Source: Chitinophaga sp. MM2321
GTDB taxonomy: Bacteria > Bacteroidota > Bacteroidia > Chitinophagales > Chitinophagaceae
Length of the DNA: 64,000 nt
Direction of reading: 5' to 3'
Assembly: GCF_964033635.1 (NCBI RefSeq)
Contig: NZ_OZ035533.1
Coordinates: forward strand, 3,658,001-3,722,000
In this document: positions 8,598 through 16,905 of the stretch, piece after piece
Numbering within the stretch: the first letter of the stretch is position 1
How the letters are laid out: each line of letters starts with the position of its first letter
Made by a program: the position numbers and the translations under genes
The notes under the pieces: generated by a model
What the model was told of the DNA's origin: nothing
The model's input: the letters and a program-made list of their open reading frames with translations, nothing else
Databases searched by the model: none

Positions 8598-9554
8598 TTA
8601 ATGCCTATGGCGTTTATGCCGCCCCCGCTTTGCTTCCTTGGTTAAGGCTTGGAAGTACTCCATTAAATCTGTTTTTAATGTCCTTTCATCCGATATGGTG
8701 TGACGTTCTACATTTCCCAGTATATAGTTCCAACGTGTTATATTATGCATAACCTTTGGAGTGATTGAACCCGCATTTATTCCACTACTAAGCATAAAAC
8801 CCTTTATATCGGGAACCCCTGAAAAATCTAATCCGTCTTTGGTAGCCACTAATCCTAACATTTTTGTAAACATGATCAGCTGGTCGATGAGTTGTTTTGT
8901 TGAACTAAATTGGGCTCCATTGTCGGAAGCTTCCAGTGTATCTGTTTCCTCGAGTTTATTGTACAGAATACTCAAATTTTGCGGCGGATTTAACAATATG
9001 CCAATTGCTACATTGACTTGTGTGTCACAACCATACGCTTCTCTATAGTTAATGGATCTGGGAACAAATTGCGAAGCAAAACAATCTCGAATCGTATCCA
9101 GCAAATCCTCTTCCCCACGAATGGCTAAATACCCGCATTGCTCTCCTGTAAAATTACTGCCTTCCTTAGTTTTTATCGTGGATGATGACTTTACCGCCAC
9201 AGTGGCCAGGACATCTTTATCAATCAATTCCCGATAAGCACTTCTGATTTCGGTGTTCAGCGGGTGTGGGAAATGTCCCTGAAGGATCTCATTGCGGATG
9301 CTGTCACTTGCTTGTTTCAGGCTGTAGGGATTTTGATAATTAATCCTGGCAAGTGCCGCTTCAATTTTATCATTCAGTCGATTTTGGTGGCAGTAGGCCC
9401 TGAAGCCAACCGTGCTGATTACAAACCCCCTGGGTACCTGGATGTCTAATTCACTGAGATGAGTAGTAATCTCGCCAAGGACTGCTGTTTTGTAACCAAC
9501 CCGGGAATGGTCTGTCAGCCTTACAGCTGATAAGGGCATAATGTTTTGATGCAT
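8598..9554 (-). CDS. Orphan PEP synthase/PPDK N-terminal-like ATP-grasp protein
   Basis: A 318-residue protein. Its first 200 residues follow the N-terminal nucleotide-binding domain of phosphoenolpyruvate synthase and pyruvate phosphate dikinase: a VGYKTAVLGE-type lysine motif (19-28), VPRGFVIS (40-47), FRAYCHQNRL, then VAVKSSST...SNFTGEQ (119-139), which corresponds to the VAVRSSAT...SFAGQ signature. The key Arg is Lys here and the acidic 'AED' is lost. After about residue 200 the similarity fades and the protein ends with a basic tail. There is no phosphohistidine swivel or PEP-binding domain, so it cannot do the complete PEP synthase reaction alone. It may be a phosphotransferase component, regulator or defence protein; function unknown. 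Confidence 0.65.
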   Translation of the reverse strand: MHQNIMPLSAVRLTDHSRVGYKTAVLGEITTHLSELDIQVPRGFVISTVGFRAYCHQNRLNDKIEAALARINYQNPYSLKQASDSIRNEILQGHFPHPLNTEIRSAYRELIDKDVLATVAVKSSSTIKTKEGSNFTGEQCGYLAIRGEEDLLDTIRDCFASQFVPRSINYREAYGCDTQVNVAIGILLNPPQNLSILYNKLEETDTLEASDNGAQFSSTKQLIDQLIMFTKMLGLVATKDGLDFSGVPDIKGFMLSSGINAGSITPKVMHNITRWNYILGNVERHTISDERTLKTDLMEYFQALTKEAKRGRHKRHRH

Positions 9555-10029
9555 AATTATCGATTTTAGAGATGTAATTGGAATGAGATTTTAATCAAAT
9601 TCCTATGATTGAAAACATGGCTCGTACTGTTTAATTGGAATGACTATACAGTAACTATATTTTCAAAATATCGAAATGCGAAGGTATCGGTCCAAGTTGA
9701 ATTCAACTTTCAGATAGATTCGATAACACTAATTGCTAAATGGATAATGCACCATGATTCGTTATTCAGAATCGATATTTACTGAATAAATTTAAATTGG
9801 CTATTATCTCTCAATGAAAGTTGTCGAAATCTTATACCTATGGAAATGCTGCATTTAATGCACAATTGAAGGAAACTCATCGTCAATAGACGTAGTATAT
9901 AGGACAAACTGTTTTCCGTAGCAGCTTTGGGGGAGCGCAGTTGAAATGTTTATTCAATACCATTATTTCTGAGAAAGGAAAGTATTACCATTCTGAGCAG
10001 CTCATTGATTTGGTGTTGATGTAAGCTAG
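9555..10029. other. Long gene-poor gap (475 bp) with possible gene remnants
   Basis: An AT-rich stretch lying upstream of the ATP-grasp-like gene and downstream of the HNH gene, both on the minus strand. It should contain the promoter of the former near 9555-9620. The only protein-like signal is a plus-strand frame without a start codon (9896-10024, ending SEQLIDLVLM), possibly the end of a decayed gene. No tRNA, CRISPR or clear terminator is seen. Confidence 0.4.
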
Positions 10030-11028
10030 CTAACAGTAATCGTCAATGGATTCTCCCCCAGTCCATTCCAGACCTTGTGCAAGACTATATTGTTTTTCTG
10101 CTCCTTCCTGCGTAAAGAAAGTACCAAGGCTCGTATGCACAAACAGGCCATTTTCATAAGTAATTTCTGCAAGTGCCCAAGGCTTGACTACGTTTTTACT
10201 TGCAGATTCAGCTATTACATAAAGCGTTTGACGGTCTTCCGATAATACACTCTTTGATAACAATGAGGAATAATTATCATTGCGGCAGAATACCGAACCT
10301 AATTTTAATTCTTCGGCATAGGCTGTAATTGGATCTTCGGTATATTCCTGCGGACAGCACGGAAATTCGGAAAGTAGCTTCCAATTACGTTGTGCTGCAT
10401 TCAGGGGCTTCGCTATTTTTATCTCGAGGGCTTCTGGAATTGTTTCAACACGCTGATTTAGCCATGTAGTCCGGTTAAATATCCATCTGTCCAAAGACCC
10501 ACCAGACGGATGTTGACCAATCGCGGCCCAAGCTAACAATCGTTCATAACTTATTTGTGCGTCTTGGGCGCTAACTGTACGCATCCATTTGAAGTTAGAC
10601 TCCTGAAATGCATCACGAAATTTTGCAGGATCAGCAAGAAATGCTTCCACGCTACCACAGACTATTGCAATGCGTCTTGCTGTGATTGGGTTAAGTAACA
10701 CATTTTCCAACCTGGTAACCCATCTAAGGTTTTCGCATCGATTATTCCGCTTGTTTGTATCTATATGGTCAACAACGTGCCATTCTGTTGGCGGTACTCC
10801 GTGGAATGCAGTTGCCACTATTCTATGAACGGATACACAGGCAATTTCCATATAGCCATTTTTGGCATTTGGCTTTCCAAAAGTCCATTGACCGTCAGTT
10901 GGACGTAGCCGGTTGCCAACTCGAGGATGTCGCAATATTGCGCCATTATCACGTACTGAATATCGTTCTTCTTTGTAAGTACAATCTACTTCTCCGGAGA
11001 AATCATGCTGAGGTTTAAGGTGTGTCAT
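10030..11028 (-). CDS. HNH endonuclease with NUMOD4-like N-terminus
   Basis: A 332-residue protein with an HNH motif near residues 84-104: HVVDHIDTNKRNNRCENLRW, where the D-H pair and the two downstream Asn form the beta-beta-alpha metal site. A strand pattern YSVRDNGAILRH at 23-34 resembles the NUMOD4 DNA-recognition module seen in homing and phage HNH enzymes, with VHRIVATAFHG between them. The C-terminal 200 residues have no recognised domain. It probably cuts DNA; whether it is selfish (homing) or defensive is not shown. Start ATG 11028 places the conserved region at a normal distance; a longer start at 11085 exists. Confidence 0.75.
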   Translation of the reverse strand: MTHLKPQHDFSGEVDCTYKEERYSVRDNGAILRHPRVGNRLRPTDGQWTFGKPNAKNGYMEIACVSVHRIVATAFHGVPPTEWHVVDHIDTNKRNNRCENLRWVTRLENVLLNPITARRIAIVCGSVEAFLADPAKFRDAFQESNFKWMRTVSAQDAQISYERLLAWAAIGQHPSGGSLDRWIFNRTTWLNQRVETIPEALEIKIAKPLNAAQRNWKLLSEFPCCPQEYTEDPITAYAEELKLGSVFCRNDNYSSLLSKSVLSEDRQTLYVIAESASKNVVKPWALAEITYENGLFVHTSLGTFFTQEGAEKQYSLAQGLEWTGGESIDDYC

Positions 11029-11227
11029 TGTTTTACTTCTTATGTCCTTTGGCTGGCAAATTGCGTATTGGCGCAAGGCACTCACGTATAAAAATATATT
11101 TCTGATTTTTATTTCTGACTAATTTATAAAAAATCAAATTTCCGTTGGTTAAATTCCATATTGTTTCTTACATACCGGAGAAAAATGCCGTGTTTTTTAA
11201 ACCAATTTCCATATATACTTCCTGTAC

Positions 11228-11875
11228 TTATTCCAGGAAATAAATGCATTCAGTCGTCTTATTCAGCTCGGCATCTACCAGTGATAAAGAAGTCCTTTTC
11301 CTTAAGTAAGAAAGGAAGATCATGACGAAAATGATAGAGTCTCCACGGTTCATTCCAGTACTATAGTATCCAGGTTCTATAAGCAAAACATCCCCGTCGG
11401 GGAGTAAGATGGCCTCCTCAAAGCCCATAAAAATGTTCCCCAGGAAGACTGCAGCAGACAAGAATCGTCCCTCCCTGCTTTTCAATGCCTTTGTCATGTT
11501 TTCATCCCACAACATATAGACATATTGTGTACCCCCGGTATCATCGTCCAGCAACACTATTCCTGATTCTGCGGGAATATCTGCTGTAAAAAAATTTGCA
11601 AATTCCTCGTTCCTGTAAAGATCATCACCGTTAATTTTATGCAGTAATGATGTTGATAGCAGATAATTCTTATGTCGTTTATCAATTTTCTTGTCCGCCG
11701 CCAAAGTGTTGATCGTCCTGAAACAGGTAAAAATCTCCTGTATGCTTAGCTTGGACTTAAAATATATTTCCGCTTCTTCTTTTAAGGATTCAATCGGTAA
11801 TTCCTCCGGTGTATTGTAACTGTCAAAACTTAAATACAGCAAAAATGGGAATTTTGTATACGTAATGTAGTTCAT
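11228..11875 (-). CDS. Hypothetical protein (215 aa)
   Basis: A soluble 215-residue protein without a signal peptide. The N-terminal half is helical and charged. The C-terminal half has alternating hydrophobic strands (GIVLLDDDTGGTQYVYMLWD, then AAVFLGNIFMGFEEAILLPDGDVLLIEPGYYS). I do not recognise the family. It is the third minus-strand gene in the cargo block with the ATP-grasp-like and HNH genes. Gaps of 199 bases or more to its neighbours make a shared transcript uncertain. Codon use and length support a real gene. Confidence 0.6.
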   Translation of the reverse strand: MNYITYTKFPFLLYLSFDSYNTPEELPIESLKEEAEIYFKSKLSIQEIFTCFRTINTLAADKKIDKRHKNYLLSTSLLHKINGDDLYRNEEFANFFTADIPAESGIVLLDDDTGGTQYVYMLWDENMTKALKSREGRFLSAAVFLGNIFMGFEEAILLPDGDVLLIEPGYYSTGMNRGDSIIFVMIFLSYLRKRTSLSLVDAELNKTTECIYFLE

Positions 11876-12239
11876 GAAAATGATCTCAATAAAAGTTATT
11901 AGAATACATTCTAGTAGATGAATACACTTTGATATGGGATGAACAAACAGCTATAGGGATTGTCCGATGGGCTGTTGAACGTAGATTTAAATTACTGCAC
12001 TTTTGGATTTAATCAAAATTATTTATTCGGATCAGGCCATACCCCGGGGCGGATTATTCCTAAAGCCGCTACACAGTAAAGTCCAAAATACCACACGCAC
12101 TCATCTGTTTTTTCATATATATTTATTAATTCTGCGATTGATCTGCAATGAAATCAAGCAATTCATAATACTAATATATTTAGTTTTAAAATGCTAAAAT
12201 AATTAGTATAATTGCATCGAAACGAAAGACAATCCAAAA
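11876..12239. promoter_or_regulatory. Divergent regulatory gap before the polymerase cassette
   Basis: 364 bases between a minus-strand hypothetical gene and the plus-strand polymerase pair. An 8-bp inverted repeat, atactaat (12168-12175) and attagtat (12202-12209), lies 31-72 bases before the polymerase start and could be an operator, though such repeats are expected by chance in AT-rich DNA. No lexA/S24 repressor gene accompanies it in the window. A start-less frame 11893-12012 was not accepted as a gene. Confidence 0.35.
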
Positions 12240-13382
12240 ATGGAAGGAAATAGGAACATAGTGCATTTGGATCTCGACTCGTTTTTTGTATCAGTAGAGC
12301 GACTGAAAAATTCAAAACTGCATGGGATGCCGCTAATTGTTGGTGGTGGTGAGCGCGGAGTGGTTGCCGCCTGTAGCTATGAAGCCCGGAAATTTGGGGT
12401 GCATTCCGCAATGCCTATCCGACAAGCAAAATACCTTTGCCCCCAGGCCATCATAATTTCCGGTGATTATGATGAGTACAGTAAGTATTCTACTCTGGTC
12501 ACTGACATCATCAGGGATAGGGTTCCCTTATTGGAAAAAGCCAGCATTGACGAGTTTTACGCAGACCTGTCCGGCATGGACCGGTTTTTCAACCTGCCCA
12601 GTTTTATCGTCGAGTTAAAAAATGAAATCGTTAAGCATTCGGGGCTGCCGATCAGTTACGCACTGGCGACAAACAAACTTGTCGGAAAAATCGCGACCAA
12701 CGAAGTAAAACCCAACGGGCAAATTACCATTGCTCCAGGTCAGGAACGTGCTTATGTTGCACCATTGAATACACGCAAAATGCCCGGCATAGGAGAGAAA
12801 ACAAATCTTGTGCTGTATAAGATGGGTATCCGGACTTTTGAGGTGCTTGCACAAATGCCGGAAAATATGCTGGTTGCCCGCTTTGGCAAAGCCGGTGGGG
12901 CGCTTTCCCTTCGTGCCCGGGGAATTGATGCCTCCGAGGTTATTCCCTATTCCGAACAAAAAAGCATCAGTACCGAAAACACCTTCCAGGCCGATACCAT
13001 GAATATGGAATTCCTCCACATCACCATTGTCAACATGGTGGAGAAAATCGGTTTCGAGCTGCGCAAGCAGGAAAAACTAACCGGTTGTATCGCTGTTAAA
13101 ATCCGCTACAGTGACTTCAATACCGTTTCAAAACAGAGGAAAATACACTATACCAACGCAGACCATCTGCTGATTGCAACAGCCAAAGAGCTTTTTCAAC
13201 AGCTGTATGAAAAGCGCGTCATGATCAGGTTACTGGGTATAAAATTTACCGACCTGGTTCAGGGTACCCATCAAATTGATCTTTTTACGGATACGGCTAC
13301 GGATATACAGCTGTACCAGGCTATTGATTACCTCAAGAAAAAATATGGTGCCGGGGCAGTCATGCGGGCCTCCGGCATATAA
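12240..13382 (+). CDS. Y-family DNA polymerase (Pol IV/ImuB-like, catalytic residues intact)
   Basis: A 380-residue translesion polymerase. Catalytic carboxylates are visible: D11 in HLDLDSFF and D104/E105 in KASIDEFY. The steric-gate position is F16. A helix-hairpin-helix MPGIGEKT lies near 181-188. The sequence QIDLF at about 345-349 matches the beta-clamp-binding consensus. Because all catalytic acids are present, it is an active-type polymerase and not a dead ImuB adaptor. The gene is followed 33 bases later by a second DnaE, forming a mobile mutagenesis cassette analogous in composition to ImuB-DnaE2. No ImuA-like RecA-fold gene is seen. It probably bypasses DNA lesions under stress; regulation was not identified. 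Confidence 0.93.
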   Translation: MEGNRNIVHLDLDSFFVSVERLKNSKLHGMPLIVGGGERGVVAACSYEARKFGVHSAMPIRQAKYLCPQAIIISGDYDEYSKYSTLVTDIIRDRVPLLEKASIDEFYADLSGMDRFFNLPSFIVELKNEIVKHSGLPISYALATNKLVGKIATNEVKPNGQITIAPGQERAYVAPLNTRKMPGIGEKTNLVLYKMGIRTFEVLAQMPENMLVARFGKAGGALSLRARGIDASEVIPYSEQKSISTENTFQADTMNMEFLHITIVNMVEKIGFELRKQEKLTGCIAVKIRYSDFNTVSKQRKIHYTNADHLLIATAKELFQQLYEKRVMIRLLGIKFTDLVQGTHQIDLFTDTATDIQLYQAIDYLKKKYGAGAVMRASGI

Positions 13383-13415
13383 CAACGATTACCTGCGTAT
13401 TGATTTCAGCTCAAC

Positions 13416-16376
13416 ATGTACCTCAACTGTAAAACATATTACTCACTCCGGTATGGCACCTATTCCACGCAGCAACTGGTAGATGCCGCTGTGGAATGTG
13501 GGGTGAAGACATTGGCGTTGACTAACATCAATTCCACCTTCGACGCCTGGGACTTTGTAGATTTCTGCCAGCAAGCGGGCATCAAGCCGATACTGGGTAC
13601 AGAAATCCGCAATGACAATAAGCTGTGCTATGTCCTGCTGGCAAAGAACAATAAAGGCTTCTTAAACATCAACCGGTTTTTGTCCGACCATTTGATTTCC
13701 CGTACAGACTTTCCTGAACGCGCTCCTGATTTCGATCATGTGATTGTGATTTATCCTTTGGGATCGGTCGACCCGCCATTGCTCAAGGCCAATGAATATA
13801 TAGGTGTACAGGTCACAGAGGTGACCAGACTCTATGGGATCAACTGGAAGGATTGCTCCGGCAAATTTGTCATCAGGCATCCGGTCACCTTTCAGGATAA
13901 AATTCATTACAACATTCACCGGCTGCTACGGGCGGTAGACCGTAACATTATTTTGAGTAAGCAGGATCCGGGGGACTGCGCTGCTGCGCATGAAACATTC
14001 CTGCACTTAGCCGACCTCCTGATTTCCTTTCAACAATACCCCCAACTGCTTTCCAATACCTTCCTGCTCCTGGAGGAATGCAGCATCGAGATCGATTTCA
14101 AAGCAGATAAAAACAAAAAGTACTATTCCGCGTCCAAACAGGACGACCTGAATTTACTCAGGATGTTGGCTGTTGAAGGGCTGGAATACCGGTACGGAAA
14201 GCAGAACAAGCAAGCCACAGAAAGGGTGGAAAAAGAATTAAAGATCATCGATGAACTCAATTTCAGTGCTTATTTTCTCATTACCTGGGACTTTATCCGC
14301 TATGCCCAGCAACGCGGATTTTATTACGTAGGCCGTGGCAGTGGCGCAAATAGTATTGTCGCCTACTGCCTTAAAATTACCGATGTTGACCCGATCCAGC
14401 TGGACCTGTATTTTGAAAGGTTCCTGAACCCCGGCAGAACTTCGCCCCCGGATTTCGATATTGATTTTTCCTGGACGGACCGCGACCTGGTGATGGACTA
14501 TGTGTTTAAACGGTACGGTAAAGAACACGTGGCCCTACTCGGTATGATCAGCACCTTCCAGTCCAGAGCTGCTATCCGGGAATTTGGGAAAGTTTATGCC
14601 TTGCCCGCTACTGAAATAGATGCGCTCATGGACGGCAATTATAGCCCTACAGATAAGCACCACCGACAGATCCTGAGATACAGCAACCTGGTACAGGACT
14701 GGCCTAACCAAATCAGCATCCATCCCTGTGGCATGTTGATCTCCGAGGAACCACTACACCAATACACAGCCTGCACCATGCTGCAAAAGCAAATGCCGGT
14801 CGCCATGCTGGATATGTTTTCTGCCGAAAAAGTCGGGCTTTTCAAATTTGATGTGCTTTCCCAGCGGGGGCTTGGACACATTAGAGATACCATTAACCTG
14901 GTAAAAGAAAGTAAAGGGATAGCCATCGACATCCATAAGGTTTCAGAGTTTAAAAATGATCCGCTCATAAACCAGCGGTTGGCTACTGGGGAAACCATCG
15001 GATGCTTTTACATTGAGTCGCCTTCCATGCGCGTGGTCCTCAGGAAATTGAGTTGCGACAATTACATCTCCCTGGTGGCGGCATCTTCGATCATCCGTCC
15101 CGGTGTAGGCAGTTCCGGAATGATGGACCAGTACATCAAACGTTCACATCATCCCGACGAATTTCAATACCTGCATCCGATCATGAAAGACTTACTGGAA
15201 GAGACTTTCGGCGTGATGGTCTACCAGGAAGATGTCATCAAGGTTGGACACTACTTTGGTGGGTTGTCGCTAGAGGATGCAGATATATTACGGCGTGCGA
15301 TGTCAGGAAAATATCGCGGCAACCAGGAAATGCAAAGACTGGAAAATACGTTTATCACCAATTGTGAACAGAAAGGCTATGCCCCACAAGTTTATCTGGA
15401 AGTATGGCGCCAAATGGCCTCCTTTGCAGGATACTCCTTTTCAAAGGCGCACTCGGCCAGTTTTGCCGTAGAAAGCTACCAAAGTCTTTTCCTGAAAACC
15501 TATTATCCCGCAGAATTTTTAGTCGCAGTGATCAATAATTTTGGCGGCTTTTACAACACAGAGCTTTACTTCCAGCAATTGAAAAAATCAGGGGTAACTG
15601 TAAAACGCCCTTGTGTAAACATCAGTGAAGAACTGACCACTATTGCTGACAGCTCGGTGTACCCGGGACTGGGGCTGATCAATGGCATTAAAAATGAAAC
15701 CATTGCTACCATTATTGCTGAACGTAATGCTAATGGAAGTTATCTGCACTTACAGAATTTCATCGAACGCACCAGCATTAAGGAAACCCAACTGGAATTA
15801 CTCATTGATGTCAGTGCATTATCCTTTACGGGGAAAACTAAAAAGCATTTATTATGGGAAGCCTGTCTTTTACAAGCCAATGCCCGAAGTCATGTACCGG
15901 CCAGCATCTCCCTGTTCGGTGAAGAGGCAGTGCGTACAACCGGATATAACCTACCACTATTGCTCGATGACCGGTTGGAGGATCTGTACAGCGACATCGA
16001 GAATTTGCGATTTACTGTCGATAATATTTTTCTACTGGTCGATGTTGACCTGAGGAGCTTCGTAGCAGCCAAAGAACTTCCCCATTATGTTGGTCTAAAA
16101 GTGAATTGTTTGGGCTACCTGATCTGCACTAAGAATACCTACACCAAAAAAGACAGGAAAGCGATGTTTTTTGGCACCTGGATAGACAGCCGGGGCGATT
16201 GGATCGATACTGTTCATTTCCCAGCCGCTGCCGCGGCCTACCCCTTCCAGGGCAGGGGCTTTTATCACATTTATGCTGAGGTAACCGAACAGTTCGGCGT
16301 AATTACCTTGACCGCCCTGGAAATGACAAAGGTTGGCGTTAAGGGGACTGTTAATAAAAAGCTCATCAGCGGCTAA
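13416..16376 (+). CDS. Error-prone-type DNA polymerase III alpha (DnaE2-like)
   Basis: A 986-residue C-family polymerase. Catalytic aspartates are in PDFDIDF (about 345-351) and FKFDVL (about 476); the VGRGSGANS nucleotide-binding loop is at about 303. The N-terminal PHP domain is degenerate. Where the chromosomal DnaE has HLHVHTQYSLLDG, this protein has YLNCKTYYSLRYG, and the TDHG motif is TNIN, so its metal-dependent activity is probably lost. ISLFG near 830 resembles an internal clamp-binding motif, and an OB-fold-like region closes the protein. It is shorter than the 1213-residue chromosomal DnaE at 56290. With the upstream Y-family polymerase it should form a translesion/mutagenesis unit carried by the element. 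Confidence 0.9.
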   Translation: MYLNCKTYYSLRYGTYSTQQLVDAAVECGVKTLALTNINSTFDAWDFVDFCQQAGIKPILGTEIRNDNKLCYVLLAKNNKGFLNINRFLSDHLISRTDFPERAPDFDHVIVIYPLGSVDPPLLKANEYIGVQVTEVTRLYGINWKDCSGKFVIRHPVTFQDKIHYNIHRLLRAVDRNIILSKQDPGDCAAAHETFLHLADLLISFQQYPQLLSNTFLLLEECSIEIDFKADKNKKYYSASKQDDLNLLRMLAVEGLEYRYGKQNKQATERVEKELKIIDELNFSAYFLITWDFIRYAQQRGFYYVGRGSGANSIVAYCLKITDVDPIQLDLYFERFLNPGRTSPPDFDIDFSWTDRDLVMDYVFKRYGKEHVALLGMISTFQSRAAIREFGKVYALPATEIDALMDGNYSPTDKHHRQILRYSNLVQDWPNQISIHPCGMLISEEPLHQYTACTMLQKQMPVAMLDMFSAEKVGLFKFDVLSQRGLGHIRDTINLVKESKGIAIDIHKVSEFKNDPLINQRLATGETIGCFYIESPSMRVVLRKLSCDNYISLVAASSIIRPGVGSSGMMDQYIKRSHHPDEFQYLHPIMKDLLEETFGVMVYQEDVIKVGHYFGGLSLEDADILRRAMSGKYRGNQEMQRLENTFITNCEQKGYAPQVYLEVWRQMASFAGYSFSKAHSASFAVESYQSLFLKTYYPAEFLVAVINNFGGFYNTELYFQQLKKSGVTVKRPCVNISEELTTIADSSVYPGLGLINGIKNETIATIIAERNANGSYLHLQNFIERTSIKETQLELLIDVSALSFTGKTKKHLLWEACLLQANARSHVPASISLFGEEAVRTTGYNLPLLLDDRLEDLYSDIENLRFTVDNIFLLVDVDLRSFVAAKELPHYVGLKVNCLGYLICTKNTYTKKDRKAMFFGTWIDSRGDWIDTVHFPAAAAAYPFQGRGFYHIYAEVTEQFGVITLTALEMTKVGVKGTVNKKLISG

Positions 16377-16684
16377 CCTCCTTGGTGTTCTGAAGCATTT
16401 AATTTTCCAAAGTTGATTTTGACCAAGTACATTCATTTGTATTTATCACTTGAATGAGGTTCAAACAATCAACATTTGGTTCAGCTAGGCTTATATATCA
16501 CTATGCTAACACATATGGGTGAGGCACCTGAAACAGGTTGCTTGTAAGAATTAAATGTAAATAATTTATCTAATGGATTCCTAGTGAGGATTTCATACAT
16601 CTGATTAATAATTAAATCGAATGATAAATTTGATGTATATTAAAGGAAGATAAATTTTCCACTATTTCACGAAATTAATAGCGA
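16377..16684. other. Intergenic gap before the defence genes
   Basis: 308 AT-rich bases with no gene. The only structure noted is a small perfect hairpin acctg/caggt around 16527-16539 with a 3-base loop. Promoters for the following small gene and the Gabija-type pair are expected here, but I cannot place a confident -7 box. Confidence 0.4.
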
Positions 16685-16864
16685 ATGAGCACATTTGATC
16701 AAGAGATAGCTATTGCAGCTTCTACACAAAATGAAATTATCTTTATAACCGATGCCTGGAATGGTGAAGAAATTAATGAGAAGCAATTTATAAAATCACA
16801 ACCAGTAATGAAACAAATTGATTCGCTGAATACCGGTAATAAAATTCCAAGCAATAATCTATAA
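16685..16864 (+). CDS. Small hypothetical protein upstream of the Gabija-type pair (59 aa)
   Basis: Bases 16685-16864 encode an uninterrupted 59-residue frame beginning MSTFDQEIAIAASTQNEIIF and ending NKIPSNNL. The protein is acidic to neutral, with no membrane segment. It ends 41 bases before the nuclease gene and is co-directional, so it could be co-transcribed. I recognise no family. It could be a small accessory or regulatory component of the defence locus, or a chance frame. Conservation next to other Gabija loci would decide. Confidence 0.45.
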   Translation: MSTFDQEIAIAASTQNEIIFITDAWNGEEINEKQFIKSQPVMKQIDSLNTGNKIPSNNL

Positions 16865-16905
16865 TATCTGAATTAACAATTTCATCAAACATAAACCAAA
16901 CCCCA

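Noticed and set aside
9896..10024. Start-less frame ending SEQLIDLVLM
   Set aside because: Too short and without a recognised family; noted only as possible debris.
11893..12012. 39-residue frame containing RWAVERRF, like the end of a transposase
   Set aside because: No start codon, too short, and the resemblance is only to a generic basic motif.
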